Positions 16,506-27,460 are shown, numbered from the stretch's first letter. The stretch is DNA of 64,000 nucleotides from an uncultured Acidimicrobiales bacterium (GCA_938041035.1 CALHYX010000028.1:1-64000), one strand, 5' to 3'. Notes: generated by a model from the letters alone, not told the origin. A program made the numbers and translations.

Positions 16506-17293
16506 CCCCGAAGACGACCGCGAAGATGGATATGGATCCGGCCACCAGGCACCGGGTGTACGAAGGCCTGGTCACCCACCTCTACCGCCGCGAACTCGCA
16601 GCGGGCAGCACCTTTCTCGACGTGGGGGCCAACGTCGGCCACCACACGTGGCAGATGGCCGATGCGGTGGGAGCCACCGGAGCGGGTTTTGCCGTCGAAG
16701 CGGTGCCGGCGCTGGCCGGCCGCGTGCGCAACGTGTTGCGGGGGAAGGAGATCGATTGGGTGGAGGTGATCGAAGCGGCCGTCTCCGACGAACCGGGCCA
16801 GGCCGAGTTCTACTTTCGACCGAGCCATATCGGCTGGTCGTCGTTGTACGAGGCCCACATCCACCCCGACGACGACGACGACGATCGCGAGCTGCTCCAG
16901 GTCCAGGTCTCGCTGCTCGATACGCTGCTCGCCGACCGGCTAACGCAACTCGACGTCATCAAACTGGACATTGAGCACTCGGAATTTCGCGCCATGCGCG
17001 GCGCCCGCGAGATCATCTCTAAACACCGGCCGATGATGGTGTTTGAGAACTCCCCCAAGGTGGCGGCCAAGGTGTCGGGCTACTCGTACGGCGAGTTCTT
17101 CGACTTCTTCGACTCGCTCGACTATCGCGTGTTCGACATCTACATGAACCCGTTCGTCGAGACCGATCTGGAAAAGCCGATGAGCGCCCTCGAGGTGTAC
17201 TACGTGGCCCTGCCCGGCGACCACCGTTCCCTCATCGACCCGGCGGCCCACTTCGGTATCGCCGAGGCCGTGGAAACCCTGCGCGCCGCGTAG
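16502..17293 (+). CDS. FkbM family SAM-dependent methyltransferase
   Basis: A 263-residue class I methyltransferase. The SAM-binding motif I is STFLDVGANVGHHTWQMAD near residues 37-54, with an acidic residue at the end of the second strand (GFAVEAVPALAGR). QLDVIKLDIEHSEFRAMRGA near residue 150 is the FkbM signature (the IKxDIEG-like motif). FkbM enzymes O-methylate sugars or polyketides; here, inside a glycosyltransferase run, sugar O-methylation is the natural reading. It is the last gene of the overlapping run 11464-17293. A short acidic DDDDDD run lies near residue 122. Confidence 0.87.
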   Translation: MTPKTTAKMDMDPATRHRVYEGLVTHLYRRELAAGSTFLDVGANVGHHTWQMADAVGATGAGFAVEAVPALAGRVRNVLRGKEIDWVEVIEAAVSDEPGQAEFYFRPSHIGWSSLYEAHIHPDDDDDDRELLQVQVSLLDTLLADRLTQLDVIKLDIEHSEFRAMRGAREIISKHRPMMVFENSPKVAAKVSGYSYGEFFDFFDSLDYRVFDIYMNPFVETDLEKPMSALEVYYVALPGDHRSLIDPAAHFGIAEAVETLRAA

Positions 17294-17485
17294 TTCCGAC
17301 CACGAACTTCTGGTTTGTTTCAGTCCTTCTGAGTATGTAAAACTAGTTTTCGGTCTGCATCAGTATCTTTCCTTCTTTTGGCGTGCGGGCCGGCCCTTCG
17401 TCAGTCGGTCCACCCCCGCGAAGCCCAGGAGCGCTCCCCCCTTGTCGAATACTCCGCGCAACGCCAATGTCGAGCAGGTTCGCTC
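17294..17485. promoter_or_regulatory. AT-rich gap with a 12-bp palindrome
   Basis: This 192-bp gap separates the FkbM gene from the next sulfotransferase. AAAACTAGTTTT at 17339-17350 is a perfect palindrome in an AT-rich stretch (17310-17380) that stands out from the surrounding GC-rich DNA and probably holds a promoter for the gmd half of the locus. A 15-codon frame from TTG 17442 with AGGAG at 17427-17431 ends in a GTGA overlap with the sulfotransferase start; it might be a leader peptide. Confidence 0.45.
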
Positions 17486-19329
<1,844 letters not shown>

Positions 19330-19330
19330 G

Positions 19331-20815
19331 ATGCGCTCGCGGCCGCTCGCAATCCTTGTCGTCGCCCTCCTCGTACTGAGCGCCTGCTCGTCGGGGGGCA
19401 GCGAGCAGGCTGACGGCGGTCCGAGCACCACAGCGATCACCACCACCACGGGCACCTCAGACCCGGCGACGGGCGCCACCGACCCGGTGGATGGAGCGCC
19501 AGCTTTGGGCCCGGCCCTGCCGTGCGACGAGGACGTGCTCGGGTTCACCGACGACCAGTGCGCCGACATCGACGAAGCTCCGCCCGCGTCGGTCGGTGAC
19601 GGACCGGTGGAGGTCGATCCGGACTGGCTGGGTGGCCGCAACTCGCGCGCGGCTTCAGCACTTCTCGCCCGCGGTCTGCTCGACCCCTGCGGAACGACGC
19701 CAATCTCGAACGCGAACGTGATCGCGGACGCGCCCCTCGAGGTGCGCCGGACGCTCGAGCAGGTGAACACGAGTTTGCGCCGGCTGCGCCGAACGTGCTC
19801 CGAACCGGTCGAGACGTTCGACGAGGCTCTCGCCGATGCCGTCCGACAAACGACCACGTTCATTGACCAAACCGTCGACAAGGCCCCAACCCTGGGCCTC
19901 GACGGCCTCGCCGGTGACGAGCGACTGGCCGAAGTCATCCTCACGTATGAGTGGGCCGCGTGGGCACTTGCGGGCGGCACCCGTATCAACTCGCACAGCA
20001 ACGCCCTCTGGACCAGTCACGTGCATCGCGGCCACGTGCAAACGCTGGCGTTGGGGACCGACCCGACCCGGGCGGTGGTCGGCGGCACCCAGTCGCTGTA
20101 CGCCATCAATCCCGCCGCCCTCGGAGACGCAACCGTCAATCTCTCGTTGCCCGTAGGTCCGCCCACATCGATTATCAGCTTCTTGTCCGACACGCTCGGT
20201 ACCCACGCGCCGGCGGTCACCGAAGTCGTGGTCGGAGTCTCGATCTCCGACCTGCTCGCTCCCCCCGACGGCGACTGCCCCAGCAGCGGCGCCGACCGAT
20301 TGCAGTCGACGTTTGACCAGGCCGCACGGCTCTTCGACGGCGCTCCGGGAATCGATGTCTCGCTCGCCGGCCTGCTCGACCAGCCCGAAATCGCTGATCG
20401 GCTGGCCCTCGCTCCGCTCGCCCCTGCCTACGCCAGGGCGTTTGGCGCAGCGGGCGCCCTCGTTCGCTACCCGGACCTCACCGAAGAATTCGTCGGTCCC
20501 CGAAATGAACGTCGGGTTTCGGCGTTCGCCCAATGGGATCTGTGCGACGCGGAACTGCGCGCGCTCGCCGCACTGGGCTCCGTTGCCTCGGTGGAGACGA
20601 CCACATTCGCCATCATGCCGATTCACTCTGAGTTGCGGAACGCTGCGGGCGACGAGGCCTTCGAGGCACTACTGGACGAGCTTGCGGAAGTCGCCGGAGA
20701 CAATGTCGTCATCGACCTCTCCGGCGCGGTGCCCGACGAGGAATTTCTCGACTTCACCCTGACCACCGAAGCCGGTGCGGCTCGGGTCTCTGAACTTCTG
20801 GCCGCCGAACTGTGA
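19331..20815 (+). CDS. Lipoprotein with a degenerate SGNH-hydrolase-like domain
   Basis: A 494-residue exported lipoprotein: signal peptide with lipobox LSAC (Cys18), then a Thr/Ser/Gly linker. The region from about residue 235 follows the outline of DltD/AlgX-type SGNH proteins: 'AVVGGTQSLYAINPAALGDATVNLSLP' style strand-Ser-helix, then VTEVVVGVSISDLL, and a terminal FLDFTLTTEAGAARVSELL resembling the D-x-x-H block. But the GDS box reads GTQS and the D-x-x-H His is Leu, so catalysis is doubtful. It may have been retained as a partner or a scaffold. The stop overlaps the GSCFA gene (GTGA), so the two are translated together. The SGNH assignment is by pattern and only moderately sure. Confidence 0.65.
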   Translation: MRSRPLAILVVALLVLSACSSGGSEQADGGPSTTAITTTTGTSDPATGATDPVDGAPALGPALPCDEDVLGFTDDQCADIDEAPPASVGDGPVEVDPDWLGGRNSRAASALLARGLLDPCGTTPISNANVIADAPLEVRRTLEQVNTSLRRLRRTCSEPVETFDEALADAVRQTTTFIDQTVDKAPTLGLDGLAGDERLAEVILTYEWAAWALAGGTRINSHSNALWTSHVHRGHVQTLALGTDPTRAVVGGTQSLYAINPAALGDATVNLSLPVGPPTSIISFLSDTLGTHAPAVTEVVVGVSISDLLAPPDGDCPSSGADRLQSTFDQAARLFDGAPGIDVSLAGLLDQPEIADRLALAPLAPAYARAFGAAGALVRYPDLTEEFVGPRNERRVSAFAQWDLCDAELRALAALGSVASVETTTFAIMPIHSELRNAAGDEAFEALLDELAEVAGDNVVIDLSGAVPDEEFLDFTLTTEAGAARVSELLAAEL

Positions 20816-22800
20816 CCACCCTGCTGTTCGTCGGCCACAGCCACACCCGCTGCTTCGCCGAACCGCTCAGCCAGTCGTCGGGTATCGACGGCGAGATCAT
20901 CGAGTTAGGGCTGCCGATCGACCCGGCGCACGCCCCGAGCGCGCACCTGCTTCGCCTCAGGATCCTCGAGGCGCTGCACAAGGCCACCGGCGACGCCCGG
21001 TTCGCCCCGTCGGAATCGGTCACCGCCATCCGCGCCGCCGCCGTCGAACACGACGTACACATTCCCCTGGCGATGGGCGGCAACGAGTACTTCCGCACCG
21101 TTCTCTTCACCGCCCTTGCCCCCGGCAGAGGGTGGGCGCTCAGCGGCGCAAACCTCGCCGCCGGTGACCTCGTCGTCCCCCGGGGGGCGGCCCGCGACAC
21201 GATACGTGATCTCATCGAACCCAACTTCGCCGTCGTCGGCGCCCTCAGCGACTGGTTCCACCGGCCGATCGTTCAGCTGGAAAGTCCGCCACCACTCGAC
21301 GATTGCCCCGACCGCCCGCGCCTACTCGAGGAGCTCATGGGCGTCTTCTTCGCCATGCCCGAGTTCGCGGCACGGTACCGGGAGCACCTCCCCGAGCTGG
21401 GCCACCAGGGGTCGTTCTCCGACGATGACATCCGCGAACTCCTTCCGCTGGCGAACGCCACCACCGATCAACTCCTGGCCCTCTGGACCGTTCAGGCCGA
21501 AGTCATCCAGTCCATCTGTGCCGGTCTTGGTGTCGGGTACCTGCCGGTGCCCGAGCAGTCGACCACCGCGTCCGGATTCCTGCGCGCCGAACTGGCCGGC
21601 GACCTCGTTCACGGCAACGCCGACTACGCCGGCCTGGTGCTCAAACAGATCGATGAACACCTCGGCACCGAGGCGACGGGACCAGTCACTCCCATCCCGC
21701 CCATCCCGCCGATCAGACTCGCCGACCCGCCGACATCGTCGCCCTACGCCGATGCGCCCGATCGCGCCTACTGGCGAAAGGCGGTCAGGGAAACCTCGGC
21801 TGACCAGGTCGACCCCACGTCGATGCCGCTGCCGTCGATCTCCAAGCAAACCCGGATCGCCACCGTGGGCAGCTGCTTTGCCCAGAACATCTCCCGTTAC
21901 CTTCGAGCCGAAGGGTTCAACTTCCTCGACGCCGAACCGCGCCCCCCGATCATCTCCACCGAAGTCGCCGAAGCCTACGGCTACGGTCAGTTCTCGGCGC
22001 GCTACGGCAACGTGTACACGTCACGCCAGCTGCTGCAGCTCTTCGAGCGCAGTCTGAAGCAGGGCGACAACCTCGAACGCGACAACGAGATCTGGCGCAC
22101 GCACGATTCCACCTGGGTCGACCCCTTCCGACCGCGGATACACCCGGCCGGCTACGCATCGCCCCAGGAGCTTCGCCACGACCGGTCGCTGCACCTTCGC
22201 CGGGTCGCATCGCTTTTGGGGAGGTTGGATGTGCTCGTCATCACGCTCGGGCTCACCGAGGCGTGGGTCAACACCCAAACGGGAGCCGCCTACCCCTTGG
22301 CTCCAGGTGTCGCCGCGGGGCGGTTTGATGACGCTCAGCACCGACTCGTGAACCTCACCGTCGACGAGGTGACCGCTGACGTGACCCAGGCGGTGGCGCT
22401 ACTTCGCACGGTGAACCCGGATGCGTCCGTGGTGTTGACGGTGTCGCCGGTACCGCTGATCGCAACCGCAACCGACCAGCACGTGCTGACCGCCACCACC
22501 TACTCGAAGTCGGTGTTACGCGTCGCGGCGCAACAGCTCGCCGAGCGGGTGGACGACCTCGCCTACTTCCCGTCCTATGAGGTCATCACCGGCTCGTTCA
22601 ACCGCGGGCGGTACTTCGCCGACGACCTGCGGGGCGCGACCGAGGAAGGCGTGCATCACGCCATGCGGCTGTTCTTTCATCACGCGGCCGGATTGGACCT
22701 GCCCGCGATGCCAACCCCGACGAACCGCAGTCCGAACCAAGCGAGCCTGGACCGTCTGGTCCATCGCGTGGTTTGTGACCTCGAGGCGCTCGACGACTAG
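20812..22800 (+). CDS. GSCFA domain protein
   Basis: A 662-residue protein starting at GTG 20812, in a GTGA overlap with the lipoprotein. The name-giving GSCFA motif is at residues 353-357 (ATVGSCFAQNISRYL), followed by the family's TSRQLLQLFER, GLTEAWVNTQTG and SPVPLIAT segments; GSCFA is an SGNH-like esterase/acyltransferase clan, often next to polysaccharide genes. The N-terminal ~300 residues are a second, different domain beginning LLFVGHSHTRCFAEPL, itself like a small SGNH-type strand-Ser turn. No signal peptide is visible, so a cytoplasmic role is likely, perhaps acyl transfer to a glycan. Its TAG stop interlocks with that of the convergent sulfotransferase (CTAG at 22797-22800). Confidence 0.85.
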   Translation: MTTLLFVGHSHTRCFAEPLSQSSGIDGEIIELGLPIDPAHAPSAHLLRLRILEALHKATGDARFAPSESVTAIRAAAVEHDVHIPLAMGGNEYFRTVLFTALAPGRGWALSGANLAAGDLVVPRGAARDTIRDLIEPNFAVVGALSDWFHRPIVQLESPPPLDDCPDRPRLLEELMGVFFAMPEFAARYREHLPELGHQGSFSDDDIRELLPLANATTDQLLALWTVQAEVIQSICAGLGVGYLPVPEQSTTASGFLRAELAGDLVHGNADYAGLVLKQIDEHLGTEATGPVTPIPPIPPIRLADPPTSSPYADAPDRAYWRKAVRETSADQVDPTSMPLPSISKQTRIATVGSCFAQNISRYLRAEGFNFLDAEPRPPIISTEVAEAYGYGQFSARYGNVYTSRQLLQLFERSLKQGDNLERDNEIWRTHDSTWVDPFRPRIHPAGYASPQELRHDRSLHLRRVASLLGRLDVLVITLGLTEAWVNTQTGAAYPLAPGVAAGRFDDAQHRLVNLTVDEVTADVTQAVALLRTVNPDASVVLTVSPVPLIATATDQHVLTATTYSKSVLRVAAQQLAERVDDLAYFPSYEVITGSFNRGRYFADDLRGATEEGVHHAMRLFFHHAAGLDLPAMPTPTNRSPNQASLDRLVHRVVCDLEALDD

Positions 22801-23555
22801 GTGGCGTAGCCCGCCGCTCGCATCTCATCGCCACAGGCGTCTTCGAAGCGCTGCGTCAATTCGTCGTCGAACAGCTCTCGCCAGTTACCCGGCGTGATGC
22901 GGCGCTTGTGGTTCGACGGATCCTCCACCGCGGGAGGCGCAAACGAGTCTCGGGTCTTCGCGAGCAGGCGCCGTTCGAGGTCCTCGGACCAACCCGCGAA
23001 GCGACAGACCTCGCCGAGCCAGGCGGGGTAGTCCATCACGAGTTGCTCGTAGCTGGTCACCATCGAGTCGGGATGGTCCTCGGCAAGCGCCAGCACACGC
23101 CGGAACTCGGCCGTGACCGGCTTGAGGAACGTGGCGATCCCCTCGGCGACCGACATCGCGTTCAACGACTCCCTGCGCCGGAGGAACGCCTCCGGAGATC
23201 GCACCTGCAAGGAGTGGCTGTACAGCGTCGAGTAGTACATCGACACCGCCGCGTCCCGCGGATCTCGGTGCATCAGCACCAGCTTCAGGCCCTCGAGGGG
23301 TGTGGCCCCGGGAGTCTGCTCGACCAACCGGGCGACATCGTTGGGGTACACCCGAACGAAGACGGCGCCCCGGCGGGGCACGGCGAGGTCGTCGAAGGTT
23401 CGACCGCGCAGGATTTCGCTCCCCAGGCGACACGCCCGCTTCGACGAGTCGATCCGCTCCACCGCGGTCGCGAACTCGTCGGCGATGAACGTCGACGCTC
23501 CTTTGTGGACGTTGACGAACAGGACGGTCGGGGTGGGGAGGGTTTTGGATTTCAT
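22797..23555 (-). CDS. Sulfotransferase domain protein
   Basis: About 252 residues from ATG 23555; the frame extends further upstream but that part is low complexity. TVLFVNVHKGASTFIADEF is the phosphosulfate loop of the Sulfotransfer_1/3 type and LKLVLMHRDPRDAAVSMYYS is the 3'-phosphate motif (Arg, Ser). A late GNWRELFDDEL matches the family's C-terminal PAPS-binding loop. It thus differs in type from the two upstream sulfotransferases. It lies on the minus strand downstream of the PhyH gene (70-bp gap), with stops interlocked with the GSCFA gene. Confidence 0.82.
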   Translation of the reverse strand: MKSKTLPTPTVLFVNVHKGASTFIADEFATAVERIDSSKRACRLGSEILRGRTFDDLAVPRRGAVFVRVYPNDVARLVEQTPGATPLEGLKLVLMHRDPRDAAVSMYYSTLYSHSLQVRSPEAFLRRRESLNAMSVAEGIATFLKPVTAEFRRVLALAEDHPDSMVTSYEQLVMDYPAWLGEVCRFAGWSEDLERRLLAKTRDSFAPPAVEDPSNHKRRITPGNWRELFDDELTQRFEDACGDEMRAAGYAT

Positions 23556-23625
23556 CGCTAACCGTGACGGGAACGAACGGAGGGATCGGGAGGGTGGCAC
23601 CATGGGGAAGAGTAGGGACAACCGT

Positions 23626-24609
23626 TCAGAAGACGAGCGGAATCTGGCTGGGGGGAAAGTCGAAGGTGGGGAACCACCAGGTCTCCAGAGCGTACCGTTG
23701 CGCAGCCAGGCCGGGACGGGTGGCGGTGCGATGCAGGAGGCGTTCGTCAAAGATCAGCGCGTCCCCGGCCGAGAACGTCGGATGGGCGGGCCCCTGCTCA
23801 CCCGCCGCCACCAGGGCGTGGGCGTTTGACACCGACCAGTCGAACATGGCGCCGCCGGTACCGGTAGGGGCAAACTCGGCCTTCGGCACCGGCACCAGAT
23901 CGATGCCTGGGGCCGAGGTTCCGGCGCCACAGTCCGACAAGGCAAACCAGGTGTTCAGCGTCTGAATGTCGCGGCCCATGAACGCGCCGTCCTGATGCCA
24001 GTCGGCGAACGCCAGATCAGGCCGCACCCTCCACAACGCACATTTACGAGCCGAAATCGCCGGTCGACCCCCGAACCAGTCGGCGACGACATCGGCCAAT
24101 CCGCAATTGCGAAACGCCGCACAAATCGAGCGGAATACGCGCGGTGAGTCGGCGGCAAACATCGAGCCCGAATCCTCGGAGAACACTCGCTCCATGCCCA
24201 TGTTCCCCAGATCGAGATCCTCTCCGAACGGCGAGAACCACGGGCCTCGGTCGCCGCCGTCGCGGGCCGCGAGCGACTTGTCGATGCAGCCGCTCAGATC
24301 GGCACATTCCGACCGTTCGAGCAGACCCCGCACGATCAGGCAACCGCTGATCGCCAGGCCTGTGGCGATGGACCCGGTCGTGAAATCGGCCGCGTCCACC
24401 TCTGCGACTCGGTCGTTGATTCGCACCGCGTCACGGTCGACTGCCGGCCGTTCGCGTTCGCCGGAACCTCGCTCCCAATCGACCTCGGAGAAGACGTCGT
24501 GGCGCCGCCGGACGAGGCTGCGCTCGACGGGGAACTCGCGCGTGCGGTCGGCGTGCTCCACGTGGAAGTCCAGACCTTCGAGCGGCGTGCGCACAGCGGG
24601 AGCCGTCAC
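23626..24609 (-). CDS. Phytanoyl-CoA dioxygenase (PhyH) family protein
   Basis: A 327-residue Fe(II)/2-oxoglutarate-dependent dioxygenase. The iron triad is WHQDG (His205, Asp207) and LLHRTA (His293); Arg305 in RYALETWW would bind the 2-oxoglutarate carboxylate. The family hydroxylates lipids, sugars or small molecules. GTG 24609 was chosen because it forms a GTGA overlap with the stop of the GT2-methyltransferase gene (24606-24609) and gives a normal length; the open frame further upstream is antisense-like. Placement in the glycan locus suggests hydroxylation of a glycan or lipid component, but that is inference. Confidence 0.85.
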   Translation of the reverse strand: MTAPAVRTPLEGLDFHVEHADRTREFPVERSLVRRRHDVFSEVDWERGSGERERPAVDRDAVRINDRVAEVDAADFTTGSIATGLAISGCLIVRGLLERSECADLSGCIDKSLAARDGGDRGPWFSPFGEDLDLGNMGMERVFSEDSGSMFAADSPRVFRSICAAFRNCGLADVVADWFGGRPAISARKCALWRVRPDLAFADWHQDGAFMGRDIQTLNTWFALSDCGAGTSAPGIDLVPVPKAEFAPTGTGGAMFDWSVSNAHALVAAGEQGPAHPTFSAGDALIFDERLLHRTATRPGLAAQRYALETWWFPTFDFPPSQIPLVF

Positions 24610-26552
24610 GCGTCGGCGGCGCCGACGCGCGACTCGATGTCGAGGAGCAGGTCGGGGATCGAGATGCTGGCGGCTGCCGCCTCGAGCGCGTCGATCGACT
24701 CGGCGGTGAACTCGCCCTGCGCCAACCGTTCGGCTATCTCGTCGTAGGCGTCGGCCAGGGTGGAGTCGTCGGGGTTGAGTCCCGTCACCACCGCCAGGCC
24801 CTTGCGGTAGGGGCCGGCAAACGCGTCGACCACCTGCACGCTCAGATCGGGCCGATACTCGCGCAGGACCGAGACCACCCGGTACACGTCGCCGCACCAC
24901 GCGGCGTAACGACGCTCGCGCTCCGCCATCTCGATGCGACCCGGCAAGACGTCGTCGATGACCACGACCCCGTCGGCGTTCATCCATCGTTCGACATGGA
25001 GGAAATCGCGCACGACGAACTCGGACAGGTGCATGCCGTCTATGTAGGCGAGATCCACCCCGCCGCGCAGATGGTTGGCACACCACCCCTCGTTCGCGAA
25101 GAAGGTGTCACTCTTGATCTTGAACAACTTGGTCGGGAACGCCTGGGTCATGGTGAGCTCGAACTCGGGGTCGAGACCGACGCGGGCACACTTGGCCAAC
25201 CGCAGGCTCATCCCGTTGTCGATGCCGATCTCGAGGTACAGCTTTGGCTTCACCAGCTCGTGCAGGCGGTTGAGCACCTCGAGATAGTCGAGCTTGGTCT
25301 CCGGCAGGCCGGCGCGTTCGGCGGCCCGACCCAGCAGGCCGGCGGGTTCGATCGGTGGTCGAGCGACGTGCTCGTCCTGCGGGCGACGGTCGGTGAGGTA
25401 CATCGGCGCGGTCTCGGAGCCCACCAACAGGTGGTCTACGTGCAATTTGGCCAGGTTGTTGAGCAGCCGATGGCGCTCCTCGCCGTACCGGGTCGAGATC
25501 GTCGGCACGGTCTGGGTGGCGTTGCGGACCGTGCCGTATAGGAACGGGCTGCGGGAGAACGCCGGAAAGTCGTAGCCGAAGAGTTCTTCGTTGCGGGCGT
25601 GGTACTGGGCGACCCGCTCTTTGCGGACATCGACTGACACACCGGTCGTCGTCCCATGGTGGTCCTGATGAAACGAGCCCTCCCCGGCCAAGATGACATA
25701 GCTGTTGCGCGGTTCGTGCGTAAGCCGGTGAAACAGTTCGACGTTCGCCATGCCGGCGCCCGGCTCGTCGAATCGCTCGTCGAAGGCCCCGCATTCCTCG
25801 AGGACCGTGCGGGTGGTGATGAGACAGTTCGACTCCGCCCACTGAAAGGGATTGCGGTCGGCCATCTCGGTCGCCTTCACGGCGTACTCGAATAGGCGAT
25901 ATCCGTTTTCGGGCCATCCCAGCGATTCGAGATCGGCGGTTTCGCGATCGAACGGGTCGACCTGCGCGTCGACGTTCAGGTTCTGCGACACAGCGCCCAT
26001 GAGGTACTGCGGCACATTGATCACCGGCCGCTCGTGCAGTTGCATCACCTCGAGGGCGTTCTGGACCACGCCGGGACTCAGCAGGTGAGCGCCGTCGATC
26101 ATCAGGGCGATGGTGTCATGGTCCGCCCGCTCGATCGCCTTGTTCAGCCCAAACACCGGCGACGGATACCCGTCGACCCGCATGATCTCGAGGTTGGGGG
26201 CAATCGTTGCGAGGTCCTCGGCCGCGAGCGGAGTCGTCGAGCCGTTGTCAACGACGATGACCTGAATGCGAGAAGCATCGACCCCCTGGTACGCCGGCCG
26301 CAGCGACTCCAGCGTCCGGCGGATCTGACGGGGAATCTCGTAGGCCGCGACGATGAACGAAACACCGGCATCGGCGGGAAGCGCCGCTCCTGCGGCTGGT
26401 CCCACCCGGTCCCGGTATTCCGAGAGTTCGTCGACATAGGCACAGAGCTGCCGCTCCCGCTCGGCGAGCTCGTCGCGTTGGCGCAGGAGCCAGTCCACCC
26501 GGTTCTCCAGCTGGGTCAACTTTTCCTCATAGCGGGCGCTATCGAGCGACAT
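24606..26552 (-). CDS. Coiled-coil GT2-like / methyltransferase fusion
   Basis: About 648 residues. Residues 3-50 are a coiled coil (LTQLENRVDWLLRQRDELAE). Residues ~65-340 are GT2-like: VSFIVAAYEIPRQIRRTLES, VVDNGSTTPLAAEDL and a late AGEGSFHQDHHGTTTG; the usual DXD is ALMIDGAHLLSPG, so donor use is less certain. From about residue 420 a class I methyltransferase-type fold begins: KPKLYLEIGIDNGMSLRLA (motif I), VDLAYIDGMHLSEFVVRDF and VVVIDDVLPG. AGGAGG lies 12 bases before ATG 26552. It could glycosylate then methylate one substrate. The gene heads the minus-strand trio with PhyH and sulfotransferase and is divergent from 26717. Confidence 0.8.
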   Translation of the reverse strand: MSLDSARYEEKLTQLENRVDWLLRQRDELAERERQLCAYVDELSEYRDRVGPAAGAALPADAGVSFIVAAYEIPRQIRRTLESLRPAYQGVDASRIQVIVVDNGSTTPLAAEDLATIAPNLEIMRVDGYPSPVFGLNKAIERADHDTIALMIDGAHLLSPGVVQNALEVMQLHERPVINVPQYLMGAVSQNLNVDAQVDPFDRETADLESLGWPENGYRLFEYAVKATEMADRNPFQWAESNCLITTRTVLEECGAFDERFDEPGAGMANVELFHRLTHEPRNSYVILAGEGSFHQDHHGTTTGVSVDVRKERVAQYHARNEELFGYDFPAFSRSPFLYGTVRNATQTVPTISTRYGEERHRLLNNLAKLHVDHLLVGSETAPMYLTDRRPQDEHVARPPIEPAGLLGRAAERAGLPETKLDYLEVLNRLHELVKPKLYLEIGIDNGMSLRLAKCARVGLDPEFELTMTQAFPTKLFKIKSDTFFANEGWCANHLRGGVDLAYIDGMHLSEFVVRDFLHVERWMNADGVVVIDDVLPGRIEMAERERRYAAWCGDVYRVVSVLREYRPDLSVQVVDAFAGPYRKGLAVVTGLNPDDSTLADAYDEIAERLAQGEFTAESIDALEAAAASISIPDLLLDIESRVGAADA

Positions 26553-26716
26553 TGCTTCGATCTTCCTCCTGCACGCGGCGGGTTCGGGTGGCCCAGCGCG
26601 GACTGCCCGGATACATGTGCACCAGAGGGCCAGAGTACTTCGCTTCATACACTATCGACCACTTTAGAGAACTCTCAGCTACCTTGGTTATCGCCTGGAA
26701 AGTTGCGAAAGAGACC
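26553..26716. promoter_or_regulatory. Divergent promoter region
   Basis: A 164-bp gap between the GT2-methyltransferase fusion (left) and the small sulfotransferase (right). Bases 26638-26700 are AT-rich for this genome and likely carry promoters in both directions. I see no clear repeat or operator. Confidence 0.45.
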
Positions 26717-27430
26717 ATGCCCGACCACGAACAAGACACCGGGACCGGCCCGGCCGCACCGCCGGTGCTCGCATCGTTCCCTCGCTCCGGCCGAACGTGG
26801 CTGGCAACGCTGGTGCACGGCGCGGTGGGCGGAAGCGCCGACGCCGGGCTCGCCATGTTGCAGGGCGACGACCATCGGGCGTTGCTAACCCACGATGACT
26901 TCGAACCCACGCTTCACCGCGGACCGACCGTGCTATTGCTGCGCGACCCAGCCGATCAGCTGGTGTCGTTCTTTCACTACATGCGGGACCACCTCGGCGA
27001 CTACGACGGCGACCTCAGCGCCAGCATGGCGGCCGAACACCAGGGCATCCCCCGCCTGGCCCGGTGGTACAACTCCTGGGGCCGACTGGCGGCGCCCGAC
27101 TACGTGACGACATACGAACGGCTCCGCGGCGACACCGTGGCCGAGTTGGACGCCGTCCTCGCCGGGCTCGGCCTCCGGGATCAGGTCGAGGTGGCGCTCG
27201 ACCGCATCGTGACGTCCTGCGACTTCGCGCTCGCCCACGCGGTCGAAGCCTCGGCCGGCGGCCCCGATCGGCCGACCGACGCACTGTTCGCCCGGCAGGG
27301 TCGCATACGGGCTAGTCGCGAGGTGCTGAACGCCGGCCAAGTCGACTCGCTGTTCGAGCAACTGCGCGGCGAGCTGACCGCCGAAGGCTCCCGATTGTTC
27401 GACCGGGGCGGCTTCCGTATCACCGAATGA
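26717..27430 (+). CDS. Short sulfotransferase-like protein
   Basis: About 237 residues from ATG 26717, with GAAAGAGA just upstream. ASFPRSGRTWLATLVHG near residues 18-34 is the P-loop-like PAPS motif (P-x-SG-x-TWL) of classical sulfotransferases and VLLLRDPADQLVSFFHYM near residues 74-91 is the 3'-phosphate site. The family is usually longer than 250 residues, so the C-terminal part is reduced. Residue YERLRGD near 135 also fits. It ends 30 bp from the convergent OmpA gene and closes the glycan locus. Confidence 0.75.
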   Translation: MPDHEQDTGTGPAAPPVLASFPRSGRTWLATLVHGAVGGSADAGLAMLQGDDHRALLTHDDFEPTLHRGPTVLLLRDPADQLVSFFHYMRDHLGDYDGDLSASMAAEHQGIPRLARWYNSWGRLAAPDYVTTYERLRGDTVAELDAVLAGLGLRDQVEVALDRIVTSCDFALAHAVEASAGGPDRPTDALFARQGRIRASREVLNAGQVDSLFEQLRGELTAEGSRLFDRGGFRITE

Positions 27431-27460
27431 ACCTTGGACTGCGGCGCCGAACGCGAGCCG

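Noticed and set aside
23556..23750. N-terminal extension of the 22797 sulfotransferase
   Set aside because: Low-complexity Pro/Ser/Arg sequence before the PAPS loop; ATG 23555 begins the domain directly.
24610..25086. N-terminal extension of the PhyH gene
   Set aside because: It lies within the GT2-methyltransferase coding sequence in another frame; the GTGA overlap gives a normal-length PhyH.
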